Shown: positions 62,810 through 64,000 of the stretch, piece by piece
Numbering within the stretch: the first letter of the stretch is position 1
Layout: every line of letters begins with the position of its first letter
Assembly (NCBI GenBank): GCA_964410215.1
Contig: CAYPHA010000018.1
Coordinates: 1 to 64,000 of the forward strand
DNA length: 64,000 nucleotides
Direction: 5' to 3'
Source of the DNA: CAYPHA01 sp964410215
GTDB lineage: Bacteria > Calditrichota > Calditrichia > Calditrichales > CAYPHA01
Program-made: the position numbers and the translations under genes
The notes under the pieces: model-generated
What the model was told of the DNA's origin: nothing
What the model saw: the letters and a program-made list of their open reading frames with translations, nothing else
Databases searched by the model: none

Positions 62810-64000
62810 ATGAAAGAATCCCCTGAAACAGAAAAATCCGGTATCGGGCAGAACTCCCGTGCTTCCCGTCATACCATCTGGCAGGAATTGAAAGAAGCGA
62901 TTCGGGGCAGTGAGGCTGATTTTACACGGATCAGCATAAGGAAAGCCCTGTTCCTGCTCGCCGTTCCGATGATTCTGGAACTGATCATGGAATCCACCTT
63001 TGCGGTAGTGGATATCTATTTTGTGGGTAAGCTCGGCGCATCGGCGGTTGCGACGGTCGGATTGACGGAAACCTACCTCTTTCTTCTTTATTCCATTGCG
63101 ATGGGATTGTCGGTAGCGGTTACGGCAATCGTCGCCAGACGTGTCGGTGAAGGAGATAAAGAACGCGCCGGTCTGACCGCCGTACAATCCATATTGATTG
63201 CCACCATCTCCTCCCTTCCGTTTTCCATTGCCGGAATTTTCTTTGCGAAAGATCTTCTCGCTCTGATGGGCGGCGATGGATGGGTTCTGGAACACGGCTA
63301 TCGTTACGCTCAATGGATGCTGGGCGGTAATGGCGTGATCATGCTGTTGTTTGTCATTAACGCCATATTCCGGGGCGCGGGTGATGCGGCCATCGCCATG
63401 CGCGTGCTCTGGCTGGCCAACGGATTGAATATTATTTTAGATCCGGTGCTCATTTATGGAATAGGCCCGTTCCCGGAACTGGGCATTCAGGGTGCGGCCA
63501 TTGCCACGAATATCGGCCGGGGAGCGGGCGTTCTGGCACAATTATGGTTTCTTTTAAAGGGCGGAAAACATATTCGTGTGCTCCGGTCTCATATCCATGT
63601 GAACGGTAAGATTATCGGCAATATCATCAGGACGTCCCTGGGTGGCATCGCACAGGCTCTTATCGCCATGACCTCCTGGATCTTTATTATGCGTATCATT
63701 GCCGCTTTTGGCAGCCAGGCGGTCGCCGGTGCGACCATCGCGCTACGGATAATGATGTTCACCATGATGCCGGCCTGGGGATTGTCGAATGCCGTCGCGA
63801 CGCTGGTCGGACAGAATCTGGGTGCGCAGCATCCCGACCGTGCTGAGCGTGCGGTCTGGGTAACAGGCTTCTGGAATATGCTGTTTCTGATCGGGGTATC
63901 GGTTTTCTATTTCATCTACAGTGATTTCCTGGTCAGTATTTTTACTGAGGATACCGGAGTGATTCGAGTGGGTGGTGAATGGCTGCGGATCGTTTCCTAT
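62810..64000 (+). CDS. MATE-family multidrug/sodium efflux protein, N-terminal 397 residues
   Basis: 397 codons from ATG 62810 with no stop before the window edge (full members are ~450). After a charged N-terminus come membrane helices with MATE hallmarks: LAVPMILELIMESTFAVVDIYFVGKLGASAVATVGLTE, VTAIVARRVGEGD and FRGAGDAAIAMRVLWLANGLNIILDPVLIYG. It exports cationic compounds in exchange for H+ or Na+. The gene starts 67 nt after the DUF3343 stop. Confidence 0.93.
   Translation, partial: MKESPETEKSGIGQNSRASRHTIWQELKEAIRGSEADFTRISIRKALFLLAVPMILELIMESTFAVVDIYFVGKLGASAVATVGLTETYLFLLYSIAMGLSVAVTAIVARRVGEGDKERAGLTAVQSILIATISSLPFSIAGIFFAKDLLALMGGDGWVLEHGYRYAQWMLGGNGVIMLLFVINAIFRGAGDAAIAMRVLWLANGLNIILDPVLIYGIGPFPELGIQGAAIATNIGRGAGVLAQLWFLLKGGKHIRVLRSHIHVNGKIIGNIIRTSLGGIAQALIAMTSWIFIMRIIAAFGSQAVAGATIALRIMMFTMMPAWGLSNAVATLVGQNLGAQHPDRAERAVWVTGFWNMLFLIGVSVFYFIYSDFLVSIFTEDTGVIRVGGEWLRIVSY

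Overview
The window is a 64 kb piece of a Gram-negative bacterial chromosome from a draft assembly; it contains two runs of N, at 1138-1237 and 42158-42167. Three secreted proteins end in a C-terminal domain that begins with an NYPNPFN motif, as in type IX-secretion (Por) sorting domains. There is also an LptD-like outer-membrane protein, and many genes have only weak Shine-Dalgarno sites. This fits the Fibrobacterota-Chlorobiota-Bacteroidota (FCB) superphylum, most likely one of its less-studied lineages (Marinimicrobia-, Calditrichota- or KSB1-like). That placement is inference; no rRNA, tRNA or ribosomal marker gene was found.

Layout. 0-0.4 kb: an MNT/HEPN toxin-antitoxin pair cut by the window edge. 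0.5-5.7 kb (minus): an ABC export operon with an outer-membrane barrel, a LolD/MacB-type ATPase, two FtsX-type permeases and a LolA-like protein, interrupted by a 100-N gap. 5.8-11.3 kb: housekeeping and redox genes (DUF72, gpmI, coaC-like decarboxylase, rubrerythrin-like protein, FAD oxidoreductase). 11.5-21.4 kb (plus): a run containing a large GH13 enzyme, a Nudix hydrolase, a CheD-HDOD fusion, polyphosphate kinase, a CYTH-CHAD polyphosphate-binding protein and an orphan ParA-type ATPase, closed by a strong terminator. 21.4-29 kb (minus): serC, then prmC-rnr-lptD linked by ATGA overlaps, and a ferritin. 29.2-32.7 kb (plus): lgt, a MscS channel and an MFS protein.

33-41.8 kb: a giant beta-propeller (BNR/sortilin-like) secreted protein, a pair of CYTH-fold genes, a GPP34 protein, an mntP remnant, an S9 peptidase and a lipocalin. 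41.9-47.6 kb: typA/bipA with a small gap, a HAD hydrolase, class II aldolase, a DUF1028 protein and a Gfo/Idh/MocA oxidoreductase. 47.6-52 kb: two more sorting-domain proteins, one with a duplicated LRR-Ig architecture. 52-57.5 kb: a ZntB/CorA transporter with a 57-residue membrane protein, a methyltransferase, thrC, a DUF2752 protein and uncharacterised envelope proteins. 57.6-64 kb: a Tat-type sulfatase, a YncE-like lipoprotein, a STAS-like protein, a cysteine desulfurase-DUF3343 pair and a MATE transporter cut by the right edge.

The best candidate for an undescribed system is the polyphosphate operon at 15-21.3 kb. It makes polyP (Ppk1), encodes a protein expected to bind it (CHAD), and carries a ParA ATPase with no ParB or chromosome-segregation partner next to it. 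This suggests positioning or partitioning of polyP granules. Other points of interest are the ABC-barrel-LolA envelope operon and a heptanucleotide repeat that has been captured as the hydrophobic core of a signal peptide.
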